49,539 bases of DNA from Pseudomonadota bacterium (GTDB taxonomy: Bacteria; Pseudomonadota; Alphaproteobacteria; Rhizobiales; Pleomorphomonadaceae). Below, one piece after another: positions 14,502-23,688 of this stretch (within the stretch, counting starts at the first letter, position 1; each line of letters opens with the position of its first letter). Location of the stretch: NCBI GenBank assembly GCA_023436885.1, contig JAEZHI010000023.1, positions 1 to 49,539 of the forward strand, written 5' to 3'. The notes beneath the pieces are model-generated. The model was not told the origin of the DNA. It ran no database searches and was given only the letters and a program-made list of their open reading frames with translations. Made by a program: the position numbers and the translations under genes.

Positions 14502-15722
14502 ATGAAAAAGGGCGAAGTCAAGAAAGTCGTGCTGGCCTATTCGGGCGGCCTCGACACGTCGATCATCCTCAAGTGGCTGCAGACCGAACTCGGCGCGGAG
14601 GTCGTGACCTTCACAGCTGACCTCGGCCAGGGCGACGGCGATCTGGAGCCGGCGCGCAAGAAAGCCGAGATGCTGGGCATCAAGGAGATCTTCATCGAGG
14701 ACGTCCGCGAAGAATTCGTCCGCGACTTCGTCTTCCCGATGTTCCGCGCCAACGCCGTCTACGAAGGCGTCTATCTGCTCGGTACCTCGATCGCCCGCCC
14801 GCTGATCTCCAAGCATCTGATCGACATCGCCAAGAAGGTCGGCGCCGACGCTATCGCCCATGGCGCCACCGGCAAGGGCAACGATCAGGTTCGCTTCGAG
14901 CTCAGCGCCTACGCGCTCAACCCGGACATCAAGATCATCGCCCCCTGGCGCGACTGGTCGTTCAAGAGCCGCACCGACCTCTTGGACTTTGCCGAAAAGC
15001 ACCAGATCCCGATCGCCAAGGACAAGAAGGGCGACGCGCCCTTCTCGGTCGACGCCAACCTCCTGCACTCGTCATCCGAGGGCAAGGTTCTTGAGGACCC
15101 GTCGCAGCCGGCGCCCGAATATGTCCACATGCGCACCATTGCGCCTGAGGATGCACCCGACAAGGCGACCATCATCACCGTCGGTTTCGAGAAGGGTGAC
15201 GCCGTCTCGATCAACGGCAAGCGCATGAGCCCTGCCGAGTTGCTGACCGCGCTCAATGCCTATGGTCATGACAACGGCATCGGCCGTATCGATCTGGTCG
15301 AGAATCGCTTTGTCGGCATGAAGTCGCGCGGCGTCTACGAGACCCCGGGCGGCACGATCCTGCTCGCCGCCCACCGGGCGATCGAGAGCATCACGCTCGA
15401 CCGCGGCGCTGCCCATCTCAAGGATGAGCTGATGCCGCGCTATGCCGAGCTGATCTACTACGGCTTCTGGTTCGCGCCCGAGCGCTACATGCTGCAGGCG
15501 CTGATTGACAAGAGCCAGGAGAATGTCGAGGGCGAAGTGACGCTGAAGCTCTACAAGGGCAATGTCATCGTCACCGGCCGTTCGTCGCCGAAGACGCTTT
15601 ACTCGTCGACGCTGGTCACCTTCGAGGACGACCAGGGTGCCTACGATCAGAAGGACGCCGCCGGCTTCATCAAGCTCAATGCCCTGCGTCTCCGTACGCT
15701 CGCCAAGCGGGACCGCGGCTGA
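14502..15722 (+). CDS. argG: Argininosuccinate synthase
   Basis: A 406-residue ATP-dependent ligase joining citrulline and aspartate in arginine biosynthesis. The ATP pyrophosphatase P-loop AYSGGLDTSIIL is at residues 12-23; LGTSIARPLI, the GATGKGNDQVRFE loop and the APWRDW segment are all conserved. GGAG lies six bases before the ATG. It is divergent from the GT39 gene and ends in a very strong terminator. Confidence 0.97.
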   Translation: MKKGEVKKVVLAYSGGLDTSIILKWLQTELGAEVVTFTADLGQGDGDLEPARKKAEMLGIKEIFIEDVREEFVRDFVFPMFRANAVYEGVYLLGTSIARPLISKHLIDIAKKVGADAIAHGATGKGNDQVRFELSAYALNPDIKIIAPWRDWSFKSRTDLLDFAEKHQIPIAKDKKGDAPFSVDANLLHSSSEGKVLEDPSQPAPEYVHMRTIAPEDAPDKATIITVGFEKGDAVSINGKRMSPAELLTALNAYGHDNGIGRIDLVENRFVGMKSRGVYETPGGTILLAAHRAIESITLDRGAAHLKDELMPRYAELIYYGFWFAPERYMLQALIDKSQENVEGEVTLKLYKGNVIVTGRSSPKTLYSSTLVTFEDDQGAYDQKDAAGFIKLNALRLRTLAKRDRG

Positions 15723-15747
15723 GCGGCACGCTTATAGCCCATGAAGG

Positions 15748-15785
15748 AAGGCCCGCTCCGGTGTTTGCCGGGGCGGGCCTTTCCA
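15748..15785 (+). terminator. Bidirectional-type terminator between argG and the chemoreceptor gene
   Basis: A 14-base-pair stem (748-761 with 768-781 of the 15 kb block; one G-T wobble) with a six-base loop, flanked by A-rich sequence upstream and CTTTCC downstream. It separates convergent argG and the chemoreceptor gene. Confidence 0.85.
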
Positions 15786-15806
15786 TTTGGCGCTTACGCC
15801 TTGGCT

Positions 15807-17801
15807 TTAAGCGGCGCGCAGGCTCTCGACGAACTTGCTCACTTCGCTCTGAAGGTCGGCCGATTGACGCTCGAGGTCGGTCGATAGCGACATCAGATGG
15901 GTCGAGGCCTGACCGGTGTGCTCGGCAGCTTCGCCAACGCCAGCGATCGAGCCTGTCACCGTCTGCGTGCCTTCGGCGGCCAACTGGGTGTTCTGGGCGA
16001 TCTCGCCGGTGGCTGCACCCTGTTCCTCGACCGCACCAGCGATCGAGGCCGTGACCTCGCGGATCATCGAGATAGTCGAGGTGATGCGGCCGATGGCGGT
16101 CACCGTCTCGTTGGTCGCTTCCTGGATCTCGCCAATCTTGGAGCCGATCTCGTCGGTTGCCTTTGCCGTCTGGGCGGCGAGCTGCTTCACTTCGCTGGCA
16201 ACGACCGCAAAGCCCTTGCCGGCGTCACCGGCGCGCGCCGCCTCGATGGTAGCGTTGAGCGCCAGCAGGTTCGTCTGCTCGGCAATGGCGCGGATGAGGT
16301 TCACGACGTCGCCGATGCGGACGGCCGCGTCGGTCAGCGCGCGCACCTTGGTTTCTGTGCTGGACGCTTCGGCGGCGGCCTCTTCGGCGATCCCGGCTGA
16401 CTTCGATACCTGAACGTTGATCTCACGGATTGACGCCGTCAGCTCTTCGGCACTGGCTGCCACCGTCTGCACGTTGCTGGCCGCAGTCTCGGCTGCGCCG
16501 GTCACCGACTGAGCGCGGCCCGATGTTGCTTCCGCAGTCTCGGATAGCTCGCGGGCGGCCTCGGCCACTTCGGCCGACGAGCGGGCAAAGCGGTCGGCCA
16601 ATGCGCCCATCGTCGACTGGAAGGCGTCGGCGAGAGCCTGGCGCTCCTGGAGTTGCCGCTCGGCAGCGATCCGGTCATTTTCTCCCTGCTCGGCCCGGAG
16701 ACGCTCGGTCTCTGAAAGACCCTTGGCGAAGACATCGAGCGTGCGAGCCATGTCGCCCACTTCATTGCGATGGTCGGCGTAGGGAATGACGACGTCGCGG
16801 TCGCCGGCGGCGACGGCCTTCATGGCGGCCGTAATGCGGCCGATCGGCTTGACGATGCCACGTGCCAGCAACAGGCCGAACACCAGCGTCATCGCCATGA
16901 TGATGCCGAAGACGATTGTCAGCTGATCCTTGGCGTCGCGGCGGGCGCGGATTTCCGACGTCGAGGCGGACGTATCGACGCTGCGGATCATCGAGACGAG
17001 ATTGTCGAGCTGCGGTTCAAGCGTCTTGTAGCCGTTGGAAAGCTGCTCGTAGATGCTGAGGAACTTCTGCTGTAGCGCGACCCACTGGCCGACGTTGGCC
17101 GTATAGGCGTCCATGGCCTTGCCGAGAGCGGTTTTGGTATCTGCGGGCAACGTGCTGCGGGCGAGCGCTCTGGTGAAGTCCATCGAGGTCTTGCCGAAGG
17201 CGGTGAACGCCTGCGGATCGCTTTTCAGCATGAAGTCCTTTTCCTGGGTCCGCATGGTGGCGAACAGTGCGGCAAGGTCTGGCGACGGGTTGGCCGTCAA
17301 GAGATCCGTGACCGCCTGGCTGGACTTCAGAAGAGCGCCGTTGACGCCCTGTTGCGGATAGAGGCCAAGTTGCTTCTTGATATCCAGGATAGCTTTGAAC
17401 GCCGTATCGTAGTCCGTGAGCCCTGTCTTGATCTGTGTGACGTTCTCCGCCTTGGACGGATCTGTCGCCTTGATGCGGGATTCGAGCTGCTGGATAGTCG
17501 AGACGGTCATGCGGGTCAGGTCGCCGTGCAAGCCCGAATAGCGCTCGTTGCCGGTGAACAGAAATTCTATTTCGGAACGGCGGAGCTGCAGCGCGGTCGT
17601 CTGAAGCGTGCCGGCGAGGTCGGCGTTGATGCGGGCACTTGCCGCGCGCTGCCGGTAGGCGTTAGCGTTGATGTCCTGCATCATGTAGAGCCCGCCGACG
17701 ACGGCCAGCGCCAGCAGCGAGAAAAGCCCGAAGGCCAACACCTTCGTGGCAATGCGGAAACGCGCCCCAATCGCGAATCCCTTGAACCTGAACTTCCGCA
17801 T
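15807..17801 (-). CDS. Methyl-accepting chemotaxis protein
   Basis: A 664-residue transmembrane chemoreceptor. Order: cytoplasmic start, TM1 about 20-42, a long all-helical periplasmic domain about 43-292 of the size of a helical bimodular sensor, TM2 about 293-315, HAMP about 315-366, and the signalling domain. The conserved hairpin tip is LIRAIAEQTNLLALNATIEA, followed by RAGDAGKGFAVVASEV. GGGGGAG precedes the ATG at 17801; a GTG at 17819 is less likely. No che or flagellar genes are adjacent, so it is an orphan receptor serving a cluster elsewhere. Ligand unknown. No C-terminal CheR-docking pentapeptide is visible. Confidence 0.94.
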   Translation of the reverse strand: MRKFRFKGFAIGARFRIATKVLAFGLFSLLALAVVGGLYMMQDINANAYRQRAASARINADLAGTLQTTALQLRRSEIEFLFTGNERYSGLHGDLTRMTVSTIQQLESRIKATDPSKAENVTQIKTGLTDYDTAFKAILDIKKQLGLYPQQGVNGALLKSSQAVTDLLTANPSPDLAALFATMRTQEKDFMLKSDPQAFTAFGKTSMDFTRALARSTLPADTKTALGKAMDAYTANVGQWVALQQKFLSIYEQLSNGYKTLEPQLDNLVSMIRSVDTSASTSEIRARRDAKDQLTIVFGIIMAMTLVFGLLLARGIVKPIGRITAAMKAVAAGDRDVVIPYADHRNEVGDMARTLDVFAKGLSETERLRAEQGENDRIAAERQLQERQALADAFQSTMGALADRFARSSAEVAEAARELSETAEATSGRAQSVTGAAETAASNVQTVAASAEELTASIREINVQVSKSAGIAEEAAAEASSTETKVRALTDAAVRIGDVVNLIRAIAEQTNLLALNATIEAARAGDAGKGFAVVASEVKQLAAQTAKATDEIGSKIGEIQEATNETVTAIGRITSTISMIREVTASIAGAVEEQGAATGEIAQNTQLAAEGTQTVTGSIAGVGEAAEHTGQASTHLMSLSTDLERQSADLQSEVSKFVESLRAA

Positions 17802-18092
17802 ACGACGAAACTCCCCCACATTGAACCGATCTGGCGCATGCCCAAGCGTGGCGCGCCATCTCCTCCCGACCGGTCTCCATCTCAGGTAGCATCGCGCTCG
17901 CCGATTAATTGCGCGTAAAACACATTGCTGAAAATGACGGGAATCGGCACTTATCTCGATGGCAACGATGCCGACGCTGGCGCAGATGGAGCTTGATCTT
18001 CCAGGTGCCTAGCTTATCGGCAGGACGACAATTGCGCGGGACAGAGATTTGCGAGAAGCTTCGCCGTCTCTTGCCCGGAAGGCTTATTCTCA

Positions 18093-18734
18093 ATGCCGCT
18101 TTCACTGCTTCTGTCGGCCTTTGTTGCTGCGTTCCTTTATGTCGTCATTCCCGGCCCCGCCTTCATTGCATTGCTCGGCATAGGTGCAGGGCAGGGACGC
18201 GGCGCCGGCGCGCGCTTCATCGTCGGGCATCTTGCGGGCGACACGCTGTGGACGACCCTGGCGCTGATCGCACTCGTGGGCGCGCATGTCGTAGGACCAA
18301 TGGTTTTCGAGCTTCTGGGTTGCATCTGCGGCGCCTATCTCGCCTTCATCGGTTGGCGCGCCTTCAGAGCTCGTCCAAGCGCCGAAGGGCGGGCTGTAAT
18401 GGCCGTGGAGCGTCCGTTTCGACGCGGTCTGATCTTCGGTCTCACCAATCCCAAGGGTTATCCGGTGGCTCTCGCCACCTTTACGGCGCTGGTCGGCGGC
18501 GTTGCCGACACGCTTTCCTTCTCGAACCTGCCAGCCATGCTTGCCGCGTCTTTCCTCGGTTTTCTCGCGGCGGATGTGGTGATGATCGCCATCATCGGCG
18601 CCGGTGCTGTCAGGCGCTTTTATCGCGCGCACGAGCTCGCCATCGTCCGAGGCTCGGGGCTGCTTTTCATGGGATTTGCCGCGCAGGCCTTCTGGCACTC
18701 GGCGCCTGGGCTTCTCGGGTTCCGCCGCGCTTGA
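18093..18734 (+). CDS. LysE-family exporter
   Basis: A 213-residue integral membrane protein of the LysE/RhtB family. IPGPAFIALLGIG at the N-terminus and LTNPKGYPVALATF in the middle mark the family; about six hydrophobic helices. It differs clearly from the family member at 9113, so this is not a recent duplication. Substrate unknown. It ends 11 bases from the convergent efflux-pump gene. Confidence 0.85.
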   Translation: MPLSLLLSAFVAAFLYVVIPGPAFIALLGIGAGQGRGAGARFIVGHLAGDTLWTTLALIALVGAHVVGPMVFELLGCICGAYLAFIGWRAFRARPSAEGRAVMAVERPFRRGLIFGLTNPKGYPVALATFTALVGGVADTLSFSNLPAMLAASFLGFLAADVVMIAIIGAGAVRRFYRAHELAIVRGSGLLFMGFAAQAFWHSAPGLLGFRRA

Positions 18735-18745
18735 CGTCGTCTGGC

Positions 18746-19930
18746 TCAGTCGCGTTCCCGCTCGGTGAAGCCGAGTGCGAGCGCGATCAAGGTCACTGCT
18801 GGGACCACGGTGGCGAAAGCTAGGGGAGGCGATCCGATCAAGGCGACGGCGCCTGAGTCGATGAAGCCACTGCCCATCTGCGCGAAACCCAGAAGGGCGG
18901 CCGCGGCACCTGCCTTTTCCGGAAAGGCGGCCATGGCTCGGGTTGTCAGATCGGGCGTTACCAAGGCCAGCGAGAAGGCGAACAGCGCGACGGGTATCAT
19001 CACCGTCGGATAGGCCGGAGCCCAAAGGGCAATCGATGCGGTCATCGCCAATGCGCCGGTCATGGCCAGCAGTAGTCCCGGCAAGACCAGATCGCGGGCG
19101 GGAATGTGCCGCATCAGTCCCTTCGTGACGATCCCTCCCAGAATGTAGGCACCCGTCTGTGCCAGCATTCCGAAGCCGAACGCTTGCGGTGTGAGGCCGG
19201 CCATATCGATCAAGAGGAACGGGAGCATCGAGCTCAGAGAGTAAAAGCCGCCGAGGACGATGCCGAGCATCAGCGCGGGAAACAGGAAGCGGCTGTCTCT
19301 GCCGAGCGTGCCATAAGCGCGGAGAAGCCCCAGTGGACTGGCGTGGGCCGGATCTGGCGCTCGATTGGTCTCGGGCAGGAAGCGAAAGACGGCGACCAGC
19401 AAAACGGCTCCATAGGCGACCATCAGCAGGAATATGGCCCGCCAATCGAAGGCGAGCATGGTGAGGCTGCCGAGGGTCGGCGCGATTGCCGGCCCGATGG
19501 CGAGGAATATGCCGATGGTGTTCATCACCCGCGCCGACTGCTCGCCAGTGAAGTTGTCGCGAACGATGGCGCGTGCAACCGAAATACCAACAGCGGCGCC
19601 AATCCCCTGGATCAGGCGAGCAAGCATGAGCGCATGGATTGAGGGTGCCAGCATGGCGCCGACCGAGCCGGCCGCATAAAGCGCAAGGAAACCTAGGGCG
19701 ATAGGCCGGCGACCATAGGCATCCGACAGGGGGCCGCAGATCAACTGCGCCAGGGCGAAGCCGGCAAAGTAGGCGGCCAGCGTCGCCTTCACGGCCGGAT
19801 AGGTGGTGGCGAACGCCGTCACAAGTTCCGGCATGGCTGGTGTGTAGAGGGCGAGCGATACCGGACCGAGAGCAATAAGAAGAGAGCCAATCGCCGCGAC
19901 GTGGCGCTCGGTCATCGGGGCATGCTGCAT
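18746..19930 (-). CDS. Bcr/CflA-type MFS multidrug efflux transporter
   Basis: A 394-residue major-facilitator protein with twelve predicted helices. The LYTPAMPELVTAF start of helix 1 and the loop 2-3 motif GPLSDAYGRRPIALGF (conserved Asp and Arg-Arg) match the Bcr/CflA drug-resistance branch (DHA1 family, proton antiport). The end motif ALALGFTERERD is cytoplasmic. Start taken at 19930; Met at 19915 is also possible, and neither has a strong ribosome site. The drug or metabolite exported cannot be deduced. Confidence 0.9.
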   Translation of the reverse strand: MQHAPMTERHVAAIGSLLIALGPVSLALYTPAMPELVTAFATTYPAVKATLAAYFAGFALAQLICGPLSDAYGRRPIALGFLALYAAGSVGAMLAPSIHALMLARLIQGIGAAVGISVARAIVRDNFTGEQSARVMNTIGIFLAIGPAIAPTLGSLTMLAFDWRAIFLLMVAYGAVLLVAVFRFLPETNRAPDPAHASPLGLLRAYGTLGRDSRFLFPALMLGIVLGGFYSLSSMLPFLLIDMAGLTPQAFGFGMLAQTGAYILGGIVTKGLMRHIPARDLVLPGLLLAMTGALAMTASIALWAPAYPTVMIPVALFAFSLALVTPDLTTRAMAAFPEKAGAAAALLGFAQMGSGFIDSGAVALIGSPPLAFATVVPAVTLIALALGFTERERD

Positions 19931-20043
19931 GGTGCGTCCGGAAAAGAAGGGCGAAGGCGGTGCTTTTAACAGACAGAAACGGGCGCTGTTAAGTGTCGTG
20001 ACGCTTTGCATAGCTGATGATCGCGCCAAAAATCAGGTTTTTC

Positions 20044-20071
20044 TTGCTACCGTCACATTCATTTGTATAGT
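20044..20071 (+). promoter_or_regulatory. Candidate sigma70-type promoter of typA/bipA
   Basis: TTGCTA and TATAGT are separated by 16 bases, about 70 bases upstream of the typA ATG, in a locally AT-rich stretch. Good spacing and matches for a housekeeping promoter. Confidence 0.5.
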
Positions 20072-20140
20072 GCGCGCCAGAATGACGGTCCGAAGGTTCG
20101 CTTCGGGCCGTCTGTCTTTTCCAAACTGAGTACGCCGCCC

Positions 20141-21967
20141 ATGCAAATGCGCAACATCGCCATCATCGCGCACGTCGACCATGGCAAGACCACGCTCGTC
20201 GACGAGCTTCTGAAGCAATCCGGCACCTATCGCGAGAACCAGAAGGTCGCCGAGCGCGTGATGGATTCCAACGACCTCGAGAAGGAGCGTGGCATCACCA
20301 TTCTTGCCAAGGCGACTTCGGTGGTCTGGAAGGACGTGCGGATCAACATCGTCGATACCCCAGGCCACGCCGACTTCGGCGGCGAGGTGGAGCGTATCCT
20401 CAATATGGTGGACGGTGCCATCGTGCTGGTCGACGCCGCCGAGGGACCGATGCCGCAGACAAAGTTCGTGGTCGGCAAGGCCCTGAAGGTCGGTCTTCGT
20501 CCGATCGTCGCCATCAACAAGGTCGACCGTCAGGATGCCCGTATCCACGAAGTGGTGGATGAGGTTTTCGACCTGTTCGCCAATCTCGACGCCACCGAAG
20601 AGCAGCTCGACTTCCCGATCCTCTACGGCTCGGGCCGCAACGGCTGGTTCTCCACGTCGCCGGAAGGCGGTGACGGAGACGGCATGGCGCCGCTGTTCGA
20701 TCTGGTGCTGCGTCACGTCGATCCGCCGCACGTGGAGCAGGACGCGCCGTTCCGCATGATCGGTACGCTGCTCGAGGCCAACCCGTTCCTCGGTCGTCTG
20801 GTGACCGGCCGCATCACGTCGGGTTCGGTCAAGACCAACCAGACCATCAAGGTGCTCGACCAGGACGGCAAGGTCGTCGATCAGGGCCGCGTGTCCAAGC
20901 TTCTGGCCTTCCGTGGCCTTGAGCGCACCGCGATCGACGTCGGCGAAGCCGGTGACATCGTGGCGATCGCTGGTTTGACCAAAGGTACGGTTGCCGAAAC
21001 CTTCTGCGCTCTCGAAGTGACCGAGCCGCTGCATGCTCAGCCGATCGATCCGCCGACCGTCACCATGACTTTCCTCGTCAACAACTCGCCGCTCGCCGGC
21101 ACTGAGGGCGACAAGGTGACGAGCCGCATGATCCGCGATCGTCTGCTGCGCGAGGCCGAGGGTAACGTTGCCCTCAAGATCGAGGAAAGTTCGGAGAAGG
21201 ATTCGTTCTTCGTTTCCGGCCGTGGCGAACTTCAGCTCGCCGTGCTGATCGAGACCATGCGCCGCGAGGGCTTCGAGCTGGCCGTGTCACGTCCGCGCGT
21301 CGTGTTCCGCAAGGATGAAACCACCGGCGAGACGCTGGAGCCGATCGAGGAAGTGGTGATCGACGTCGACGAGGAATATTCCTCGGTCGTCGTTCAGAAG
21401 ATGAGCGAGCGCAAGGCCGACATGGTCGAGATGCGCCCGTCCGGCGGCAATCGTCTGCGTCTGGTATTCTTTGCGCCGACCCGTGGCCTGATCGGCTACC
21501 AGTCGGAGCTGTTGACCGACACGCGCGGTACGGCTGTCATGAACCGTCTGTTCCATGACTACCAGCCGCACAAGGGCGAACTGCCCGGCCGCCGCAATGG
21601 CGTGCTGATCTCCAACGACATCGGCGAAGCCGTCGCCTATGCGCTGTGGAACCTCGAAGATCGCGGCCCGATGATGATCGAGCCGGGCTGGAAGGTCTAT
21701 CAGGGCATGATCGTCGGCGAGCACACCCGCGAGAACGACCTCGAGGTCAACGTTCTCAAGGGCAAGAAGCTGACCAATGTTCGTTCGGCCGGCAAGGATG
21801 AGGCCGTGCGCCTGACCCCGCCGATTCGCATGACGCTGGAGCGTGCGCTGGCCTGGATTCAGGAAGACGAGCTGGTGGAAGTGACGCCGAAGTCGATCCG
21901 CCTCAGGAAGACCACGCTCGACCCGATCGAGCGCAAGCGCGAGCGTTCGCGCGACGCGGCCGCCTGA
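20141..21967 (+). CDS. typA: Translational GTPase TypA/BipA
   Basis: A 608-residue ribosome-associated GTPase of the EF-G/LepA class, involved in stress adaptation and late 50S assembly. G1 is AHVDHGKTT (residues 10-18), G2 has RGITI, G3 is DTPGHADFGG and G4 is NKVD. Downstream are the beta-barrel, EF-G-like domains and the family-specific C-terminal domain with GLIGYQSELLTDTRGTAVMN. The ATG at 20141 gives the normal N-terminus MQMRNIAIIAHVDHG. Monocistronic, ended by a terminator. Confidence 0.96.
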   Translation: MQMRNIAIIAHVDHGKTTLVDELLKQSGTYRENQKVAERVMDSNDLEKERGITILAKATSVVWKDVRINIVDTPGHADFGGEVERILNMVDGAIVLVDAAEGPMPQTKFVVGKALKVGLRPIVAINKVDRQDARIHEVVDEVFDLFANLDATEEQLDFPILYGSGRNGWFSTSPEGGDGDGMAPLFDLVLRHVDPPHVEQDAPFRMIGTLLEANPFLGRLVTGRITSGSVKTNQTIKVLDQDGKVVDQGRVSKLLAFRGLERTAIDVGEAGDIVAIAGLTKGTVAETFCALEVTEPLHAQPIDPPTVTMTFLVNNSPLAGTEGDKVTSRMIRDRLLREAEGNVALKIEESSEKDSFFVSGRGELQLAVLIETMRREGFELAVSRPRVVFRKDETTGETLEPIEEVVIDVDEEYSSVVVQKMSERKADMVEMRPSGGNRLRLVFFAPTRGLIGYQSELLTDTRGTAVMNRLFHDYQPHKGELPGRRNGVLISNDIGEAVAYALWNLEDRGPMMIEPGWKVYQGMIVGEHTRENDLEVNVLKGKKLTNVRSAGKDEAVRLTPPIRMTLERALAWIQEDELVEVTPKSIRLRKTTLDPIERKRERSRDAAA

Positions 21968-21991
21968 GCCTGCGTCTGCTAATATCTTTGG

Positions 21992-22026
21992 AAAGGGCGG
22001 TGCCGAAAGCGCCGCCCTTTTCGTTT
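21992..22026 (+). terminator. Terminator of typA
   Basis: AAAGGGCGGTGC and GCGCCGCCCTTT pair (one G-T wobble) around a CGAAA loop, followed by TTCGTTT. Confidence 0.85.
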
Positions 22027-22054
22027 GCGCTTTCTTCTGCCCGCCAAATGATAA

Positions 22055-22080
22055 GGGCCGCGTCGTTGCCGACGCGGCCC
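22055..22080 (-). terminator. Hairpin downstream of the DUF4167 gene
   Basis: GGGCCGCGTCG and CGACGCGGCCC form a perfect 11-base-pair stem with a four-base loop, 33 bases after the DUF4167 stop on the minus strand. The following sequence TTATCATTT is only weakly T-rich. Confidence 0.7.
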
Positions 22081-22112
22081 GTAATCGCCTTAACTCTGAG
22101 AGCGATAAAATC

Positions 22113-23249
22113 TCAGCTCTTGTCGCCTTCCGAACCCGTCTCGGCAGTCGCCTTGGTGCGACGGACGCGCGGCCGCGTGGTCGGAGCGATCGGGGTGCCG
22201 ATTGTGGTGGCCCGGCGACGCGGGACGCGCTTGCGCGGCGCTTCCTCATCGGATCCCGCTTCGGCAGGCGCGGCATTTACGGTTTCCGGCATCGGCTCTG
22301 CGGCAGTCGGTGCTGTGCGTTCGGAAGCCGGTGCTGAATGTTCGGTGCTCGGAGCAGGGCGCTCGGCGACTGCGACCGGCGCGGGTTCGGGCGCACGCGG
22401 CTGACGCTCCAGCAGGAAAGCAGGCAGGCCTGCCTCGGCTGCGGCCGGAGCCTGACGTTCGCGCTCGACCGGACGCTCGCGCTCGACCGGACGCTCACGC
22501 TCGGGGCGGATGGCCGGCTGCGGCGCGTCGGGGAAGCTCACATCGGGCTGCGGCGCATCGGCCAATGTCGGAATCGGTGTCGGCTGAGGCTGACGCTCGC
22601 CGCCACGGTTGTCCTGGTTCTGGCCCTGCCGGTCGCCACGATTGTCGCGACCGAAGCGATCGAAGCGCTGGCGGCGATCGCGGCGGTATTCGTTCCGGTC
22701 CTGCTGCTGGCGTTCGCCGCCGGCGTTATCGCCGTTGCGGTTGTTGTCGCCGTTGCGGTTATAGTCGCGCTGCTGGCCGTTGTTGTCGCCGTTGCGATTG
22801 TAGTCGCGTTGGCCATTGTTATCGCGGCCCTGATAACCGCCATTCTCGCGCGGATCGCGCTGCTCGTTCGGCTGGCGATTGTTGTCGAACTGGCCGGGCT
22901 GGCGAATTTCGATCTGGCGCGGCTCGAAACGATCGGAGCCGATCGGCTCGAAGTCGTCGTCCTCGTTCTCGTCTTCGCGCCCCGCCGCGGCAGCCGCCTG
23001 GGCGGCTTGGGCAGCGGCGATGATGCGGTAATAGTGCTCGGCGTGCTGCAGATAGTTCTCAGCCATCACCCGATCACCGGCCGAGGACGCATCGCGAGCG
23101 AGCTGCGTGTATTTCTCGGCAATGTGGAGGGCGGTGCCTCGGATCTTGATGTCCGGGCCGTTGGAATCGAACGACCGGGTGAGCGGATTGGGAGCCTTGC
23201 GGTTGGGCCGGCCGCGCATCCGTTGCTTGTTCTGCTGGTTCTGCCTCAT
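22113..23249 (-). CDS. DUF4167 protein with long disordered, repeat-rich tail
   Basis: A 378-residue protein. The N-terminal DUF4167 domain (about residues 15-85) includes RSFDSNGPDIKIRGTA and the helical AENYLQHAEHYYRIIAAA segment. From about residue 90 onward it is low complexity: an acidic patch, an Asn/Gly/Arg/Asp region with an imperfect repeat of RDYNRNGDNN, an Arg-rich stretch, PVERER repeats, then a Pro/Ala-rich part and a basic C-terminus (KRVPRRRATT). The composition resembles RNA-binding or condensate-forming disordered proteins; that role is inference. The gene sits next to prmC-prfA, its usual place in Hyphomicrobiales. Confidence 0.9.
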   Translation of the reverse strand: MRQNQQNKQRMRGRPNRKAPNPLTRSFDSNGPDIKIRGTALHIAEKYTQLARDASSAGDRVMAENYLQHAEHYYRIIAAAQAAQAAAAAGREDENEDDDFEPIGSDRFEPRQIEIRQPGQFDNNRQPNEQRDPRENGGYQGRDNNGQRDYNRNGDNNGQQRDYNRNGDNNRNGDNAGGERQQQDRNEYRRDRRQRFDRFGRDNRGDRQGQNQDNRGGERQPQPTPIPTLADAPQPDVSFPDAPQPAIRPERERPVERERPVERERQAPAAAEAGLPAFLLERQPRAPEPAPVAVAERPAPSTEHSAPASERTAPTAAEPMPETVNAAPAEAGSDEEAPRKRVPRRRATTIGTPIAPTTRPRVRRTKATAETGSEGDKS

Positions 23250-23688
23250 ATGTCCGCTATCTCTTGCCTTCGCGGGTCAAAAAAGCACGAGGCGCGAGGC
23301 CGCGGGTCTCGTTGACTTTCGGCTTTCCTGGCGAGGAAGCCGGTGAAGTCGCGGCGCCTGGTGCAAACATATCATCCATCGAAAACGACCGTCCGTTCGG
23401 GCATGGCCCATGACGGTGTCGTCTCAGCATCCTCTACGTTTGATCGTATCGAGAACGGGTCTGAGCGGGATCCTGGCCCACGCCTTGGCTCTGTCGGCAT
23501 TCGGTGTCTGTGAGCTAGCTCCGACTGCTCATCCGCCAGGGCAAGAGGTCATGCCTCCCGAATACGGCTTTTCGACGGTGACGTCAAATACAGCCGATTC
23601 TCTACGAAAGGACCCTAACTGCTTCGCCACGACTTTCCAAGCTGATTTTTGTACCCAAGGCGAATAAACCGAAGGAATTTCAGTCAAA
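23250..23688. other. 439-base spacer between prmC and the DUF4167 gene
   Basis: No well-supported gene. It must hold the promoter of the DUF4167 gene near 23250-23350 on the minus strand. The part from 23400 to 23688 is less GC-rich than its neighbours and contains one weak open frame on the plus strand at 23410-23667. Confidence 0.5.
23410..23667 (+). CDS. Doubtful small open frame, 85 residues
   Basis: An unrecognised frame MTVSSQHPLRLIVSRTGLSG with a hydrophobic stretch (ILAHALALSAFGVCELA) that could act as an export signal, followed by a polar tail with three cysteines in all. It lies in otherwise empty DNA, so it is not a shadow of a known gene. No ribosome site precedes the ATG, codon use is not typical of the neighbours, and I would not be surprised if it is untranslated. 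Confidence 0.22.
   Translation: MTVSSQHPLRLIVSRTGLSGILAHALALSAFGVCELAPTAHPPGQEVMPPEYGFSTVTSNTADSLRKDPNCFATTFQADFCTQGE

Noticed and set aside
9113..18734. Recent duplication of LysE-family exporters (9113 and 18093)
   Set aside because: The two proteins share only family motifs and are too different for a recent copy.
22730..22860. Repetitive DNA considered as a CRISPR-like array
   Set aside because: The repeats are imperfect, in frame and encode the Asn/Gly/Arg region of the DUF4167 protein; no uniform spacers.
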